Translations under genes and position numbers: made by a program
Assembly: GCA_947311845.1 (NCBI GenBank)
Contig: CAMZMU010000080.1
Span: 16,508,349-16,572,348 of the forward strand
Length of the DNA stretch: 64,000 bases
Direction: 5' to 3'
From: Poa pratensis
Taxonomy: Eukaryota > Streptophyta > Magnoliopsida > Poales > Poaceae
Notes under the pieces: model-generated
Databases searched by the model: none
Seen by the model: the letters and a program-made list of their open reading frames with translations, nothing else
What the model was told of the DNA's origin: nothing
Shown: positions 22,323-34,063 of the stretch, in pieces
Position numbering within the stretch: position 1 is the stretch's first letter
How the letters are laid out: each line of letters starts with the position of its first letter

Positions 22323-25300
22323 ATGGGTCCCAAGAAGGACAAGGCGGCAATGGCGAACGTACCGGCCGAGGCGCAGCAGGAGGACGAGTTCGCGCCGGCG
22401 CTGGTGGGGACTCGCATCCACACGGCGGAGGCGCTGGACAAGATCCGGCTGATGGCCGCAGGCAAGAACAACGAGCACGGCGCCACTGTTCTCAAGGCGG
22501 CGCGCTTTGGCAAGCTCGCGGCGGGGCTGTATCCCATTTTCTTCCAGACCATTTTCGCTGGTTTGGTGCCGCCATTTTCCCCTTTCCTGGAGGAGGTTCT
22601 GGCCTTCTATCAGATCCAACTTCTGCATCTGCACCCCAACTCCATCTTGATCCTCGCCATCTTCGCATATCTTTGCGAGGCGTATTTGGGGGTGATGCCT
22701 TCCGTGGCCTTCTTCCGGAGCTTCTACGCGCTCCGCTCCACGGCGCCTGGCGAGCGGTCTGGTTGTGTGTCCTTCCGCATCGCGGATGGGATGGGAGGCA
22801 TCTACATCCCCATGTCCTGGGACGGCGACAAACCCGTCACACGGGTGACGAAGAAGGTGGACGATTTCCGCCAGCGGTGGTTCCTCGTGGACGCCAAGAC
22901 GCAGAATTCCTTCTTCGACGTCCCTGAGGCGCCGCCGCTGAAGAACTCGAACTGGTCGAGTGCAACCTTCAGAGCCCGAAGATTGCTGACTTGGTCGCAC
23001 GCATGAAGCTCGTCCGCGACGCTGGCCTCACGGGGCAGATGGTTGCTGAAGACTTCGTGAGGCGCCGTATCGCTCCTCTCCAGAAGCACACAAAGCCGAT
23101 GTGGATGTATTCAGGCCCGGCGGACGCAATGCGGCTGCACTGCAGCTCCCACCTCCCGACGTCGTAGCTTCCATAATGGGCATCCTCTTCACCGCCCCGG
23201 AGGTTCCTGTGCCGCGCAGTGAGCTCGCGAAGCCACTCCATCAGATTACTCCGAAGAAGCGCCTCGCGATCCTGGAGCTGATGCCGGAGTTCACCCCTCA
23301 GGGCCTGGCTGGGGAGGAGAAGAAGGAGGACGCGGCGCCCGTGGTGGAAGAGGACTGGGCCTCGGAGTCACCCGCCGCATCTGACGCCGATCTGGGCGTC
23401 ACCTGTGGAGGGGCGAATCCCTCGGCAGGGGAGGCGAGCTCTTCGAACCTGCTCCTCCGAGGGAGAAGTTCTGGAGATTTCGTCCAGCGGGGACGAGGAT
23501 TTCCTTGTGGCCCCTTCGCGCCAGGTCGCGGAGGGGGAGGAAGACAGCGATGAGGAGGCCGTAGCGGGACGCTGCGATCCCCGCTCCAAGGCTTTTCACG
23601 ACAGGGCCGCCAAGAGCCCAGTGGGCACCCCTCTCAAGAGGAAAGCTGAGACTGCTCCTGAGGGGCCCGGCTCTGGAGCTGCTTCGTCGAGGTCGTGGCG
23701 GTCGTCCACCACGATGTGGGTCGACTCACGCGCCAAGTCATCTGGGTAAGCATTGGCCCCTGTTTTCACATCTTTCGAGAGTTTTCTTGCTCCCCTCTTG
23801 ATGGCCTTCCTTGTTTGTTTGTTAGGGATCTGGTGACGGCAAAACGCCGGAGGCTCCGCAAGGCCGCGGAGGTCCGGGGCCTGGCCTCGGCAACCGTCGA
23901 GGAGCCTGTGGAGCCCTCAGCTGAAGAGGTTGCTAAGCCCGTAGTGACCGAGGCCTCGGAGCCGGTGGCGGAGGAGGCCACGAAGCCTGTGGCGGAGGAA
24001 ACGTAGGGCATGTGGTGGTTACACCTCTGGCCGGAGCAGCTACTTCGTCTTCTACCGCGGAGGCGCGCCCCGAGGAGGAGGCGGTGGTGCGGACACCACA
24101 CACCACCACGTCCCGTCACTCCACCAGAGCGGCAAGAGGAGGTCGCCGCGGAGAAACGGGGAGCGGCTCGCCGGCGAAGGGAGGCTGACGTTGAGATGGG
24201 GGAGAATATTACTCCGCCGCCCCAAGGCACCGACGCCGCGATGGAGGAAAACGTCCCTCCGCCGCCCCCGCCTAACGCAGATGCTGAGGGGGCGGCGGCT
24301 TCTTCTGAGGTCGCAGCGGGCTCGGCGGCGGCGGACCCCACGGTGGCTGGGCAATCTTCCCCTGCCCCTGAAGCTCGAGAGGAGGCGCCGGTTGAAGACG
24401 ACGGTGCTGGAGCCCATGGCCCCAATGACGGAGAGGGCTCGCTTCGCAGCCCCCAGGCCAGGTTGACCCGGGCCCAAGCTTGGAGACTCCCACCCTCGAA
24501 ACTAGTGCGCACGAGGGAGCCTCCATGTCTCGTAGGAGTTCGCGGGCTCTGGTCCTGGGTGGCAAGAGCTGGAGCGGCGCTCGCCGCAGCTCTACCTTCC
24601 GCCTGGCGAGGGGTGCACTGGATGGGCTGGAGGCCCAACTCGCTCTCGAGGAGGCCGAGCTCGCCAGAGAGTATGACGAACTTGAGAGGGCATGGACCCG
24701 CTTCTTCGAGGTCGTGGAGCAACGCCGCCACGACAACGAGGCCATGCAGGCGCAGCGAGAGGAGGCGCTGCGCTTCGCCAAGGAGGTCCGCGAGAGCGCG
24801 GTTCGCGAGGCTCAAGAGACCCTGGAGCCACTCCAGGCAGAGCGCCAGGCCGCTGCAGAAGATCGCGAGGCGGCCGCGGCGGAGCGCCAAGCCGCTGCCT
24901 CAGAGCGCGCGACCCTCGAGACCACGCTAGCCGCTCAGCGCCAAGAGCTTGCCGACCGCGAGGGGAAATTTGCTGCGGAGTCGGAGGCTACGCGGAAGTC
25001 TTTGGACCAACACCGCGTGTCCTTGGATGCCCGTGAGCAAGTACTGGCGGCGCGCGAAGCGGAGGTGCTCAAACGCGAGGAGCAGCAACTGCAGGCTGAC
25101 AAGGAGCTGTCCACGCAGCGCGCAGATCTTGAGGCGCGGGAGGGCAATCTGGCCGAGGCCATAGGCAAGCATGACGAGGAGGTGGCCAGGCACAAAAAGC
25201 TTGTAGAGAAGTCCAACCGAAAGCTCGCCGCGAGGAAGGAAGAGGCTGAGAAGGATGCCGCCGCCAAGCAGAAGAATATCGCTCCGCCGTCGCCGAAGAA

Positions 25301-26007
25301 TATGCCGGGAAGTTCAGGAAGCAGGAGGACCGCTTCAAGAAGAAACGCGCGGATGACAATGCCCGCATTGTTCAACTGGAGCACCAGAACGCCAACCTGA
25401 ACTCCCAGGTGAGGCGCGCCAGGGACGGTCGTCGCCGCGCGGAAGAGGCTCGCGAACGTGCAGATCAAGACCTCGCCTCCCTGATGGCTGATATGAGGGA
25501 GCTGAACGCGCAGGGGGCCCTGCTGTGGAGCGTGCTGCAGAGGATGAGCACAGCGTGCAGGCGGCGCGGGTCCTGACGCAGCAGCGGGAGCGCGTGTTCA
25601 AGTCCTTGGTGACCCGGGGGAACACTCTCGCGGGGCAGCTAGGAGTGGATGCTCCTGTTGTTCCCGTCAATGGGAACGCTGACGCCGCCACATACCTCGC
25701 CTACTTCGATCAGCTCTTCACTGTGCTCGAGGGCCCTGTGGCGGAACTTGGCGACGTTGTTGAGGAGTGCCGCAAGCTCTTGACCGTGGCGATCGATCGC
25801 GTCTTCGCCAACCTCCAGCGCCTTCACCCCGGCTTCGACTACGAGTCAGTGACCGAGCCCATCGAGGGGACCAAGCCTGGGAGCTCTCCAACTTGGTTCG
25901 AGAAGAAGTCAACGATTACGTCGACCGCTTCAAGAGGGTTGAGGCGGAGCAGGCCGCTGAGGAGGATGAAGGCTGAAGAGGACGGCGATGGTGAACCCTC
26001 TGCCTAG
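22323..26007 (+). pseudogene. Antisense accessory ORF of Tat element: PF04195-like, coiled coil
   Basis: Encoded opposite to gag-pol. From ATG 22323 the first exon runs to about 22970 with the PF04195-like core FSPFLEEVLAFYQIQLLHLH, NSILILAIFAYLCEAYLGVM and WFLVDAKTQNSFFDVPEAPP. After a frameshift it continues with KPMWMYSGPADAMRLH and ITPKKRLAILELMPEF. A Ser/Glu-rich acidic region (23400-23740) precedes an intron, about 23745-23825 (GTAAGC...TTAG), then a Glu/Val/Ala-rich repeat (EEVAKPVVTEASEPVAEEA). From 24480 comes a long coiled coil (about residues 60-260 of that frame, rich in A/E/R/Q heptads such as EEALRFAKEVRESAVREAQE). The C-terminal domain 25525-26007 ends at TAG 26005-26007. Function unknown; a structural or DNA-binding role is possible. 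Four or more frame changes. Confidence 0.7.
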
Positions 26008-27108
26008 GCCACTCCTGCAACAAGATGCGCTTGGCGCAATTATCTTTGTTTTAAGACTTGTTTTAATTCATGCTGGCTTGTAAGATACTTTGATCGTATG
26101 CAAACATGTGTGTGTGTGCCCCTCGAAGGGCCTTTTATCCCTGTTCCATGTCTTTCTTCGCTCTACGTCGTCAGGACCCATCTCTTTGCGCTATGACACC
26201 GCCGCTACGGTATGCCGGAGCGTGACTCGGCAAGGCCGGGGGGTGTTTAAGGCTTGGAGAGGTAAGGGCTCTCGAGTCGCGGTGCTCGAGGGCTCCCCTT
26301 TGACGCACAAGCAGTCCATGGAGTGTGAGAGAGAAAAAACCGCTCGAGGGACGACAGGTGCCGTGAGAGGGAGAAAAACTCTGAGGGCGCGAGCGCTAGA
26401 CTTAGCTTGGCGAGACTTTGGCCTCGTAGAGGGCGTTGGCTTCCCTGATGGTGCGCTCCCTCTAGGGGTCGGAGCGTGACTTCTCGACCTTGGGGAGGAC
26501 TCTTGTTCCCTGTATTGGTTAGAGAGGCAAACCCAAAGCAGGCACATGGTAGTAAACACTCATGCGCGCTTATAGGCTTCCTCATGGTATCTCGCGAGGA
26601 GAGTAAGTACCAAGGTCCTTTGGTGAGGTGGCGTGTTTTGGGAGCAAGCCCATGGGCCAGAGCTCTTTGGGAGGTAACAGGCGTGAGAGCGTGCTCACGT
26701 GTAGAGCTCGGATCCTTTGGATTTTGCGGTGCTGTTGGGGTGCTCTTGAGGCACAGTCACCGTACTCAGCCCCCGCTCGCGAGGTGCGCATGGGGAAGAA
26801 TATGAGCGCGAAATGAACTAAGATGATGAAAAGTAAAACTCACCACCAAAATATTACATAGCGGCGCCTCAGCGCAATGTTTCATTGAGAAACGAATTGG
26901 TTCATTACACTTGGTGTGACCAAGATAAAGTTTTCCATGTCGAGGCATGGGGACCACATTCAGTGGCTGAGACTCTTCACGGCCTGCGGCGGCACGTAAT
27001 CAGGAGAGCTCAGAGGGGCTGGCCCTCGGGAGGAGAAGCTTTTGTGAAGCTTGGAGGTGAAGTTGTGTGCTTCCCTCTAGAGACAAAAAATGTCTGGCGT
27101 GACTATGA
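26008..27108. other. Spacer between convergent accessory ORF and integrase
   Basis: No domain-bearing ORF is visible. The first 90 bases (26030-26110) are T-rich and could contain the accessory transcript's 3' end. The accessory ORF (plus) and gag-pol (minus) converge here. Confidence 0.55.
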
Positions 27109-28362
27109 TCACGGGTAGAACTTGCGTAGATGCGCGATGTTCCATGGATTCTTGACCGGAATGCCGTCCTCCGTTTCGAGGCGTACCGCGCCAGGCCTGG
27201 CGATGTGTGAGACCCTGTAGGGGCCTTCCCACATTGGCGAGAGCTTGTGGAGACCTTCCCTGGAGAGGATTCTCCTGAGGACGAGGTCGCCTGTCTCGAG
27301 AGTGCGCGGACGTATGTGGCGGCTGTGGTAGCGTCGCAGGTCTTGCTGGTACTTGGCTGCCCTGAGGGCGGCACGGCGGCGCAACCCGTCAAGGAGCAGC
27401 AGGTCGTCGCTGTGGAGGTCTGCTTGATCGTCCTCGTTGAAGGCAAGGACCCGTGCGGATCCATGCTTGATCTCTGTGGGGAGGACTGCTTCAGCTCCAT
27501 ACACGAGGGCAAATGGCGTCTCACCAGTGGGCTTCGTGGGGTTCGTGCGGATGGACCAGAGCACGGACGGGAGTTCGTCTATCCAGCCCTTGCCGTAGCC
27601 CTTCAGGCGATTGAAGCTTCTTGTCTTGAGGCCCTTGAGGACCTCAGCATTTGCTCGCTCGGCTTGGCCGTTGCTCTGTGGGTGAGCCACCGAGGCGAAG
27701 CAGAGCTTGGTGCCGAGGCTCTCGCAGTAGGCCCTGAAGATGCCGCTGGTGAATTGTGAGCCATTGTCGGTGATGATGCGATTAGGCACACCAAAGCGGC
27801 AGACCAGGCCTCTGATGAATTTTACTGCGCCCTGGCCGGTATGCTGCGCACTGCTTCAACCTCTGCCCACTTGGTGAACTTGTCGACTGCCACGAAGAGG
27901 AAGCGGTAGCCCCCTTGTGATCTCGGGAAGGGTCCCAAGATGTCTAGCCCCAGACCGCGAAAGGCCACGAGAGCGGGATGGTTTGGAGTCCCAGTGCAGG
28001 CTGATGGACTTGCTTGGCGTGGAACTGGCACGCATCGCAAGACTGGACGATGGTGGTGGCATCTTGAAGCACTTGGGGCCAGTAGAAACCGCTCCTGAAG
28101 ACCTTGCCTGCCAGGGTGCGTGCAGAGGAATGGTGGCCACACTCTCCACTGTGAATGTCTCTGATCAGCATGCGGCCTTCCTCGGGGGGACGCACTTGAG
28201 TGCAATTCCATTTGGGCGCTTGCGGTACAGGTCTCCCTCGAGGATGTAGTATGACTTGGCTTGTCGAGCCACTCGTTCTGCCTCCGCGTCTTCTTCAGGA
28301 AGGACTCCCTTCAGCAGGTAGTCTTTGAGTTCGTCAACCCAGCCTGTCTCTTGATGCACCAT
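27109..28362 (-). pseudogene. Integrase of nested Tat element
   Basis: Reading minus from about 28362: LLKGVLPEEDAEAERVARQA, then the HHCC zinc-binding region (IHSGECGHHSSARTL, SCDACQFHAKQ). The catalytic core has D in LDILGPFPRSQGGYRF, D in RIITDNGSQFTSGIF, and E in SNGQAERANAEVLKG, the D,D35E triad. The C-terminal part (GDLVLRRILSREG, LSPMWEGPYRVSHI) ends at stop 27109. The core is split by a frame change near 27800. It would insert the cDNA, producing 5-bp duplications as seen here. Confidence 0.85.
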
Positions 28363-28470
28363 AGCCAGCAGCAGACGCTCCCCTGAGGATGGACCGCAGT
28401 TGGGTGCCCCACCTAGGAGGTGGTGGGAGTACTTCGTCTGTGCTTGCGGCTGCTGCTTCTTGTGGCTGCT

Positions 28471-29320
28471 TTATGGACGCCTTGGAGAGTCTCTCTTCAA
28501 AGACGCCGGCCGGCTGGGCCTGCCTTCGTGATGCTCGCTTGGCGATGTCATCTGCCTCTGGTTCTCCTTTCGCGGGATGTGCATGAGCTCCATGCCCCTG
28601 AAGTGCTTCTCGAGCTTGCGGACCTCTTCAAGGTAGGCGGCCATGTGGTCGTCTTTAGGCGTGTAGCTCTTGTTGGAGAAGTTAACCAGGAGCTGGGAAT
28701 CACCCTTTATGAGTAAGTGCTTGACGCCAAGGGCGATTGCGGCTCTGAGCCCGGCGAGGAGGCCCTCGTACTCGGCGATGTTGTTGGAGATCTTGTCTAT
28801 TGTGAAGCACAGCTGGATGGCGTAGTAGAGCTTGTCACCTTTTGGTGAGGTTAAGACAACGCCAGCCCCACCATTGCGGCAGGCGAAAGCTCCATCGAAG
28901 TGCATGGTCCAGTGGCTTGGCATTGTATCTCCCGATGACGCGGTTTCTTCTTCGCGAGGCTCTTCAGGAGTTGGGTCTGTCCACTCGGCGACGAAATCCG
29001 CCAGCGCTCTCCCTTTTATGACTCTTGTGGTGTCGAAGCGCAAGTTGAATGGCTGCAGCTCAATGTTCCATCCTGCGACGCGGTCAGTAGCGTTGGGGTT
29101 GCGCAGGATCTGCTCCAGGGGGAAGGACGTGACCACCGTGATGGGGTGCCCTGGAAGTAGTGGCGCAGCTTCCTGGAGGCGATGAGTAGCGCGAGGAGGA
29201 GCTTCTGCTGCACTGGGTACCGCTCGCGAGCATCTCGCAGTACAGTACTGACGAAGTAGACTGGATGCTCGACGAGGGTCGTTGATGGTGCGGCAGCGTC
29301 GGCTCCCTCGAGAGGCTCCT
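28471..29320 (-). pseudogene. RNase H region of nested Tat pol, with second (archaeal-type) RNase H
   Basis: Minus-strand frame 29136-28471, with upstream pieces in other frames to about 29320 ([20 protein letters not shown], the connection to the first RNase H). The second domain has MHFDGAFACRNGGAGVVL, NNIAEYEGLLAGLRAAIALG and LIKGDSQLLVNFSNKSY. These supply the D, E and D residues of an archaeal-type RNase H, a feature known from the Tat lineage. It would remove RNA from RNA/DNA hybrids. Confidence 0.75.
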
Positions 29321-30518
29321 CAGGACCTTTGGCGAGGTTTGCCTGTGGAGGAGCCTCGGCAGGGTGCTCGTGGAGGACTCGACTTGAGGCTGTGGGCCTG
29401 GCACTGGGTCTGGAGAGACTGTTCCTCGTCGGGAGGTTCTGGACTTGGTGTGGCAGTGCTTTTCTTGGGGAGAACTGGCTCTTCTCTTTCCACCACCAGG
29501 ACGGCGCTTGCAGTTTGTGGAGTGGCTGCTAGGTACAGCTTCAGATGCTCGCCTGCCCTGGGGGCTACCATGACTGGTGAGCTAGCCAAGTATTTCTTCA
29601 AGTCCTCAAATGCTTTGTCAGCCTCTGGAGTCCACTTGAAGGTGCCGGATTTCTTCATGATCTTGAAAAATGGCAAGGCTCTCTCGCCGAACTTGGAGAT
29701 GAAGCGGCCTAAGCTGGCCATGCATCCTGCTAGGCGCTGCATGTCCTTGAGGCGGCGAGGTGGCTGCATGTCTTCTATAGCCTTGATCTTGTCAGGGTTT
29801 GCTTCTATGCCGCGGTGGGACACGAGGAACCCGAGGAGCTTGCCTGAAGGCACCCCGAAGACGCACTTGGCGGGGTTTAACTTGATGTTCACCTTGCGCA
29901 GGCTGGCGAAGGTTTCCTCGAGATCCTTCAAGAGAGTGTCTCCCTCGCGAGACTTGACCACGATGTCGTCGACATAAGCTTCTGCATTTCTTCCCATCTG
30001 AGCCCCCAAGGCGATCCTCATGAGCCTCTGGAAGGTGGCGCCGGCATTTTTCAGGCCAAAGGGCATGCAAGTGTAGCAATACACACCACAAGGGGTGAGA
30101 AATGCTGTTTTCTCCTCGTCTTCCTTGGCCATTTTGATCTGGTGGTAGCCTGAGAAGGCATCCAGGAAACAGAGGAGATCACAGCCGGCGGTGGAGTCCA
30201 CAATCTGGTCTATCCTTGGCATGGGGTATGGATCCTTGGGGCAGCCTTGTTTACGTCTGTGTAGTCGATGCAGAGCCGGCCTCCTCCATTGGGTTTTGGG
30301 ACAACCACACCGTTGGAGAGCCAAGTGGGGTGGGCAACTTCTCGAATGATGTCTGCTGCTTTCAGCTTCTCTACTTCTTTGATGATGAACGCTTGCTTCT
30401 CGGGGGCTTGTTTCCGCGCTTTTTGCTTTACAGGGCGTGCGTCTGGACACACGGCTAAGTGGTGCTCGATCACCTCCCTTGGTACACCGGACATTTCTGA
30501 CGGAGTCCATGCGAACAT
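29320..30518 (-). pseudogene. Reverse transcriptase of nested Tat element
   Basis: The N-terminal part is in frame 30518-30235 (MFAWTPSEMSGVPREVIEHH, ADIIREVAHPTWLSNGVVVP, GGGRLCIDYTDVNKAAP). A frameshift at about 30235 moves coding to the frame containing YPMPRIDQIVDSTAGCDLL, FLDAFSGYHQIKMAKEDEEK, CMPFGLKNAGATFQRLM and the catalytic YVDDIVVKSR. The thumb/RNase H-connection part includes GFLVSHRGIEANPDKIKAIE and GTFKWTPEADKAFEDLKKYL. Catalytic residues are present, but the frame is broken. Confidence 0.87.
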
Positions 30519-30557
30519 GTCAGAATTTGCCCGAAGGAAGGCGACGAGCGCGCTTTC

Positions 30558-31508
30558 CTATTTGGGAGGCAAGCCAGCGCCTATGGTGACGCTAGCCCCC
30601 GAGCCCTCAGCCCCCGAGCCGCTGGTGCTCAGCGACACCTTCTTTGTAGATGCTTGCTCTTGAGTGAACAGTTGTTTCTTCTTCTTGGGCCTCTCGAGAG
30701 GCTCCATGTCCTCGTCAGCGGGGAATGCCATGGCAGCGGCCTTGTAGGCGATCTCGACAGCGCGCGTGGCGTCCTGTACGTGACCACGTATGGTGATGGT
30801 GCCACCGCTGCCAGGGATCTTGACCATGTTGTAGGCGTGGTGCGTGACGGCCATGAACTTCGCGAGGGCGGGGTAGCCGAGGATGGCGTTGTAGGGCAGG
30901 CCAATGTGCGCGACGTCGAAGTCAATTAGCTCGGTGCGGTAGTTCTCCTGCGTGCCAAAAGTGACCGCGAGCCTCACTTGCCCCAGAGGCGAGATTGAGC
31001 CGCTGGTGACCCCGGTGAAGGGCCTGGAGGGCATGAGCCACTCGTAGGGCACTTGAAGCGTCTCGAAGGTCTCGACAGAGATGACGTTTAGGCCTGCACC
31101 CCCATCAATGAGCGTCTTGCCGACGGCGATGTTGTTGATGGTGGGGGTGCACACCAACGGGAGGGTGCCCACAGTCTTTGTAGACTTGGGGTGATCTTTG
31201 GCGTCGAAGGCGATGGTGTACTGGGACCACTTGAGGGGGCGGGACGTCTCGACCCCGGGAAGCGCTGCGTTGAGCTCGCGAGCGAACTGCTTGAACTGGT
31301 TGTTCGACTTGGGCGCCTGGGATCCGCCGAGGATGCATGCCATGGCACCCTTGGGGGCCTGGTAGCCTCCAGGCTCTTCGTCGGGAGATTGTTGTTTTTC
31401 TCGGCGGCATTCGCCTGAGTTCCCTGGGCCTCTGGAAGTTGCCCTTGCGTCCACCTTTGCGGTAACCACGGCCTCTGCCGCGGCCACCGCTGCCTTCTTC
31501 TTGCTCAC
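30558..31508 (-). pseudogene. Aspartic protease of nested Tat element
   Basis: 316-codon open frame on the minus strand. Segments: GGYQAPKGAMACILGGSQAP, then WSQYTIAFDAKDHP, then the active site KTLIDGGAGLNVISVETF (DGG form) and LGQVRLAVTFGTQENYRTEL with LPYNAILGYPALAKFMAVTH. The tail is Lys- and Ser-rich and lies before RT. The protease cleaves the polyprotein. Frameshifts separate it from gag and RT. Confidence 0.82.
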
Positions 31509-31517
31509 GCTTCTTGC

Positions 31518-32966
31518 TCAGCTGCTTGAGGTCATAGCAGTTCTCCGTCGCATGGCCGCGCCTGTTGTGGTAGATGCAGAACGGGCGGTTGTCCACCTTT
31601 TTCTGCCAGCCTCTGGAGAGTCCTCGCGAACATGCTTGGCGTCGGGTTCAGCTGCCAGGACTGCGGTAGGCTTGCGCTTTATCTCGTCACGCCTCTTCTG
31701 GGTCTTGGATCCCTCGACAGGGTCGTCTGTCGAGCCCACCTTGACGAAGAGGAGCCCTTCTTCTGCCTTGGCGCATTTGTCTGCGATGTCGAAGAGCTTC
31801 ACCACGGAGGAGAGGGTATCATGGATGCCGAGCTTCTCGAGCATCCTGTGGTTGGTGACGCCCTCTCTGAAGGCCGCAATGACGTGCGAGTCCGGGATGT
31901 TCGGGATCTTGTTGCGGACTTGGCTGAAGCGCTGGATGTACCTGCGGAGGGTCTCGCCAGGCTTCTGGCGCACAGCTCGCAGGTCGTTGTAGGTGAGGGC
32001 GCGCTCGTACGTGCCCTTGAAGTTCGCAACGAACTGCTGGCAGAGCTCCTCCCACGAGTCAATGGAGTCCTCGGGAAGGTTCAGGAGCCACGACAAGGCG
32101 GAATCCTTGAGAGCGTGGGAGAACCAGTTGGCCATGACCTTGTCGTCTCCCCCCGCAGCTTGGATGGAGGTGGTGTAGAGCTGCAAGAACTCGATGGGGT
32201 TGTTCGTGCCGTCGTAGCCCTTGGGTAGGTCAGGCCTGAACTTCTGTGGCCAGACGACGCGACGCAGGTTGCGGGTGAAGGCCGCGCAACCTGTGGCGTA
32301 CGAGGCGATGCCCCCTGAAGAGCACGGCGGTTCTGTCGCCCTGCTTGGCCGATTTCCTCGACGATGCGCTTCTGGAGGTCCTTCTGGCGCTCCATTTCCA
32401 CCCGCGCGTCTGGGGGTGTCCGCTGCACGATTTGACAATCGCGCGGCGAAGACGCGTGGGATGCGGCCTTGTGCGCCGCAGCGGAGGCGGACCGGCGGAG
32501 GCGCGCCATGCGCGGTGGTTCCAGCGCGTCCGGAGTTGTGGTGCACCAGAGAGCGCGACGCCGCAGGAGCAGCGCGCGGTGCTGCCGCGATGTCGACGAG
32601 GTGCTGGAGGCGGCCGAGCCAGTTGTCGTGCGCCTCAGCGTGGGGCGGTAGCGGAAGAGCCGCGGCCATGAGCAGCGCGGTGTTTGGGCTGGGCGCTGGA
32701 CGCCCAAGAGTGGAGGCGCTGTGGCGCTGGGACGGATGCGAGGACTCAGCGTCCTCGCCGTGCCCGTGGTCGACGTCGTCGTCGAAGCGGTCGTCGTGGT
32801 GGCCGTCGTCGTCCTCGGGGTGCTCCACCCGCGGTTCAGCGGTGTTGCGCCCCGTGGCACGGCTGGCGCGGGGACGGCCGCGAGGGTTGGTGGTGTTGGC
32901 AGCGGGCTCGGTGGTTGCCCTGCCTGATGCCCGCCGGGTGGCGCGAGCTGCGCGAGTGTCCGCCAT
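31518..32966 (-). pseudogene. gag of nested Tat element
   Basis: 482 codons from ATG 32966, about 60 nt after the PBS. An Arg/Ala-rich N-terminus (MADTRAARATRRASGRATTE) is followed by an acidic His/Asp stretch, a low-complexity region, and a clear gag core (about residues 235-400): RRVVWPQKFRPDLPKGYDGT, SWEELCQQFVANFKGTYERA and GETLRRYIQRFSQVRNKIPN. A frameshift near 31590 cuts off the zinc-knuckle-like segment, which lies in another frame at 31596-31500 (CIYHNRRGHATENCYDLK). It packages the RNA genome. Confidence 0.85.
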
Positions 32967-33004
32967 GGTGCAGAGGTCGATGAAGGTTGAAGACGCGCCT
33001 CAGC

Positions 33005-33022
33005 CCCCTACCTGGCGCGCCA
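33005..33022 (-). other. Primer binding site of nested Tat element
   Basis: Minus strand TGGCGCGCCAGGTAGGGG, two bases after the 5' LTR. TGG start and position fit a PBS. I could not assign the tRNA with certainty. Confidence 0.7.
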
Positions 33023-33024
33023 AT

Positions 33025-34063
33025 TGTCGGAGAATGACTCCCACGAAACAGGGATAGTCAAGCTCACGAAGAGAGTTCGTGTAAGGGGCTGAACACGTTG
33101 GTCAAACAACCCTCAACCTGCACGGCGACGGTGCTCGTCGAGCAAGTGGAGGGACATCACGACAGAGATGAACACCAGCCCGTACCCAGGTTCACGGCCC
33201 TCGTGTGGAGGTAACACCGCTACTCCTGCTTGTCTGTATTGCACTGCTTGTAGAGGTTACAGTACAATGAGCTTGCCGAGGGCTCTCTTTTGGCAATGGT
33301 GTACAAGGAAGGGAAGCAATGGTCTTCTTCTTCCTTGCGCGTAAGTGGCTATGCTGGAATGAGAATGCGATCCTTTGCTACGGTGCACCTCGTCCTCCTT
33401 TTATAGGCGCCCCGTGCTCCCTCCCTGCATTTGCACTGTGGTAGGGCTGTCACGTGGCGCAGAAGGTAGAGCGCGGTGCACCGCAGCCCGGTTGTCCATG
33501 GACGCGGTCCATGGGCGTAAAGCTGACTCCTGTAGCAGAGTGACCACCGTCCATGCAGGACGGCCAGCTGGGGCCGCAGAGGAACGTGGGGGCACCCACG
33601 GTGACGTTGGCCGTGGAGTGTAGCGCTGGCCGGTCCCCTTATCACCAAAGAGGAAACCCTTGTAGTCCGGTGCGGATGGCACAGCTTTGTTGACCCCTTT
33701 AATCACCAAAATGGCAACTGCGGCGTTGTCGTCACTGCGCGCAGTGGCGCGCGTCACTCTGCGGCCGCTGCATGGCCCATGTGCCCTCTGCAGAGGTTGT
33801 TTTGCAGCGAAGCGATCTCCACGAGGGCTTGGATGCCCTGTAGAGAATTCGGCGTTGACCTCTCTTCAGGGGAGATTTCCTTGAAGAGGGGCAGCAGTGG
33901 ATATGGCCTCCGCAGGCCTCTGCTGCCTAAAAAGTCCTCGCGAGGCAATCCGCCTCACGAGGCTCTCCAAGCCGCAGGCTTGGTCCTTAGCGAAAAATCG
34001 CCATCAAGTGTCGAGGGCCGTAGAGGACAGGCCCAGCACACCCTGGATTTCACTGGGCCGACA
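33025..34063 (-). mobile_element. 5' LTR of nested Tat element
   Basis: 1039 bp, TGTCGG to CCGACA, flanked on the right by TTTTC (34064-34068). Minus-strand TATA CTATAAAAGG at 33397-33406. Confidence 0.93.

Larger units (their letters stand above)
20987..34063 (-). mobile_element. Tat-lineage Ty3/Gypsy element (RIRE2-like layout), nested
   Basis: 13077 bp, bounded by LTRs 20987-21997 and 33025-34063 that start TGTCGG and end CCGACA. The 5-bp duplication TTTTC lies on both sides (20982-20986, 34064-34068). Reading minus: 5' LTR, PBS, gag, protease, RT, RNase H, archaeal-type RNase H, integrase. An accessory ORF on the plus strand, a polypurine tract and the 3' LTR follow. This arrangement fits grass Tat elements such as RIRE2; the exact family is not claimed. 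It lies inside the RT gene of the Athila element, in opposite orientation. All ORFs carry frameshifts. Confidence 0.93.

Noticed and set aside
24010..24930. Plus-strand 306-codon ORF overlapping the accessory ORF, and its minus-strand mirrors
   Set aside because: GC-rich shadow frames; the coiled-coil pattern and splice structure fit the frame at 24480-25400.
26090..26805. Plus-strand ORFs in the spacer after the accessory ORF
   Set aside because: No domain, no conserved partner in the other Tat remnant; treated as non-coding.
32221..33057. 278-codon plus-strand ORF over gag
   Set aside because: Mirror of the gag frame in Arg/Ala-rich sequence; the minus frame carries the gag core.
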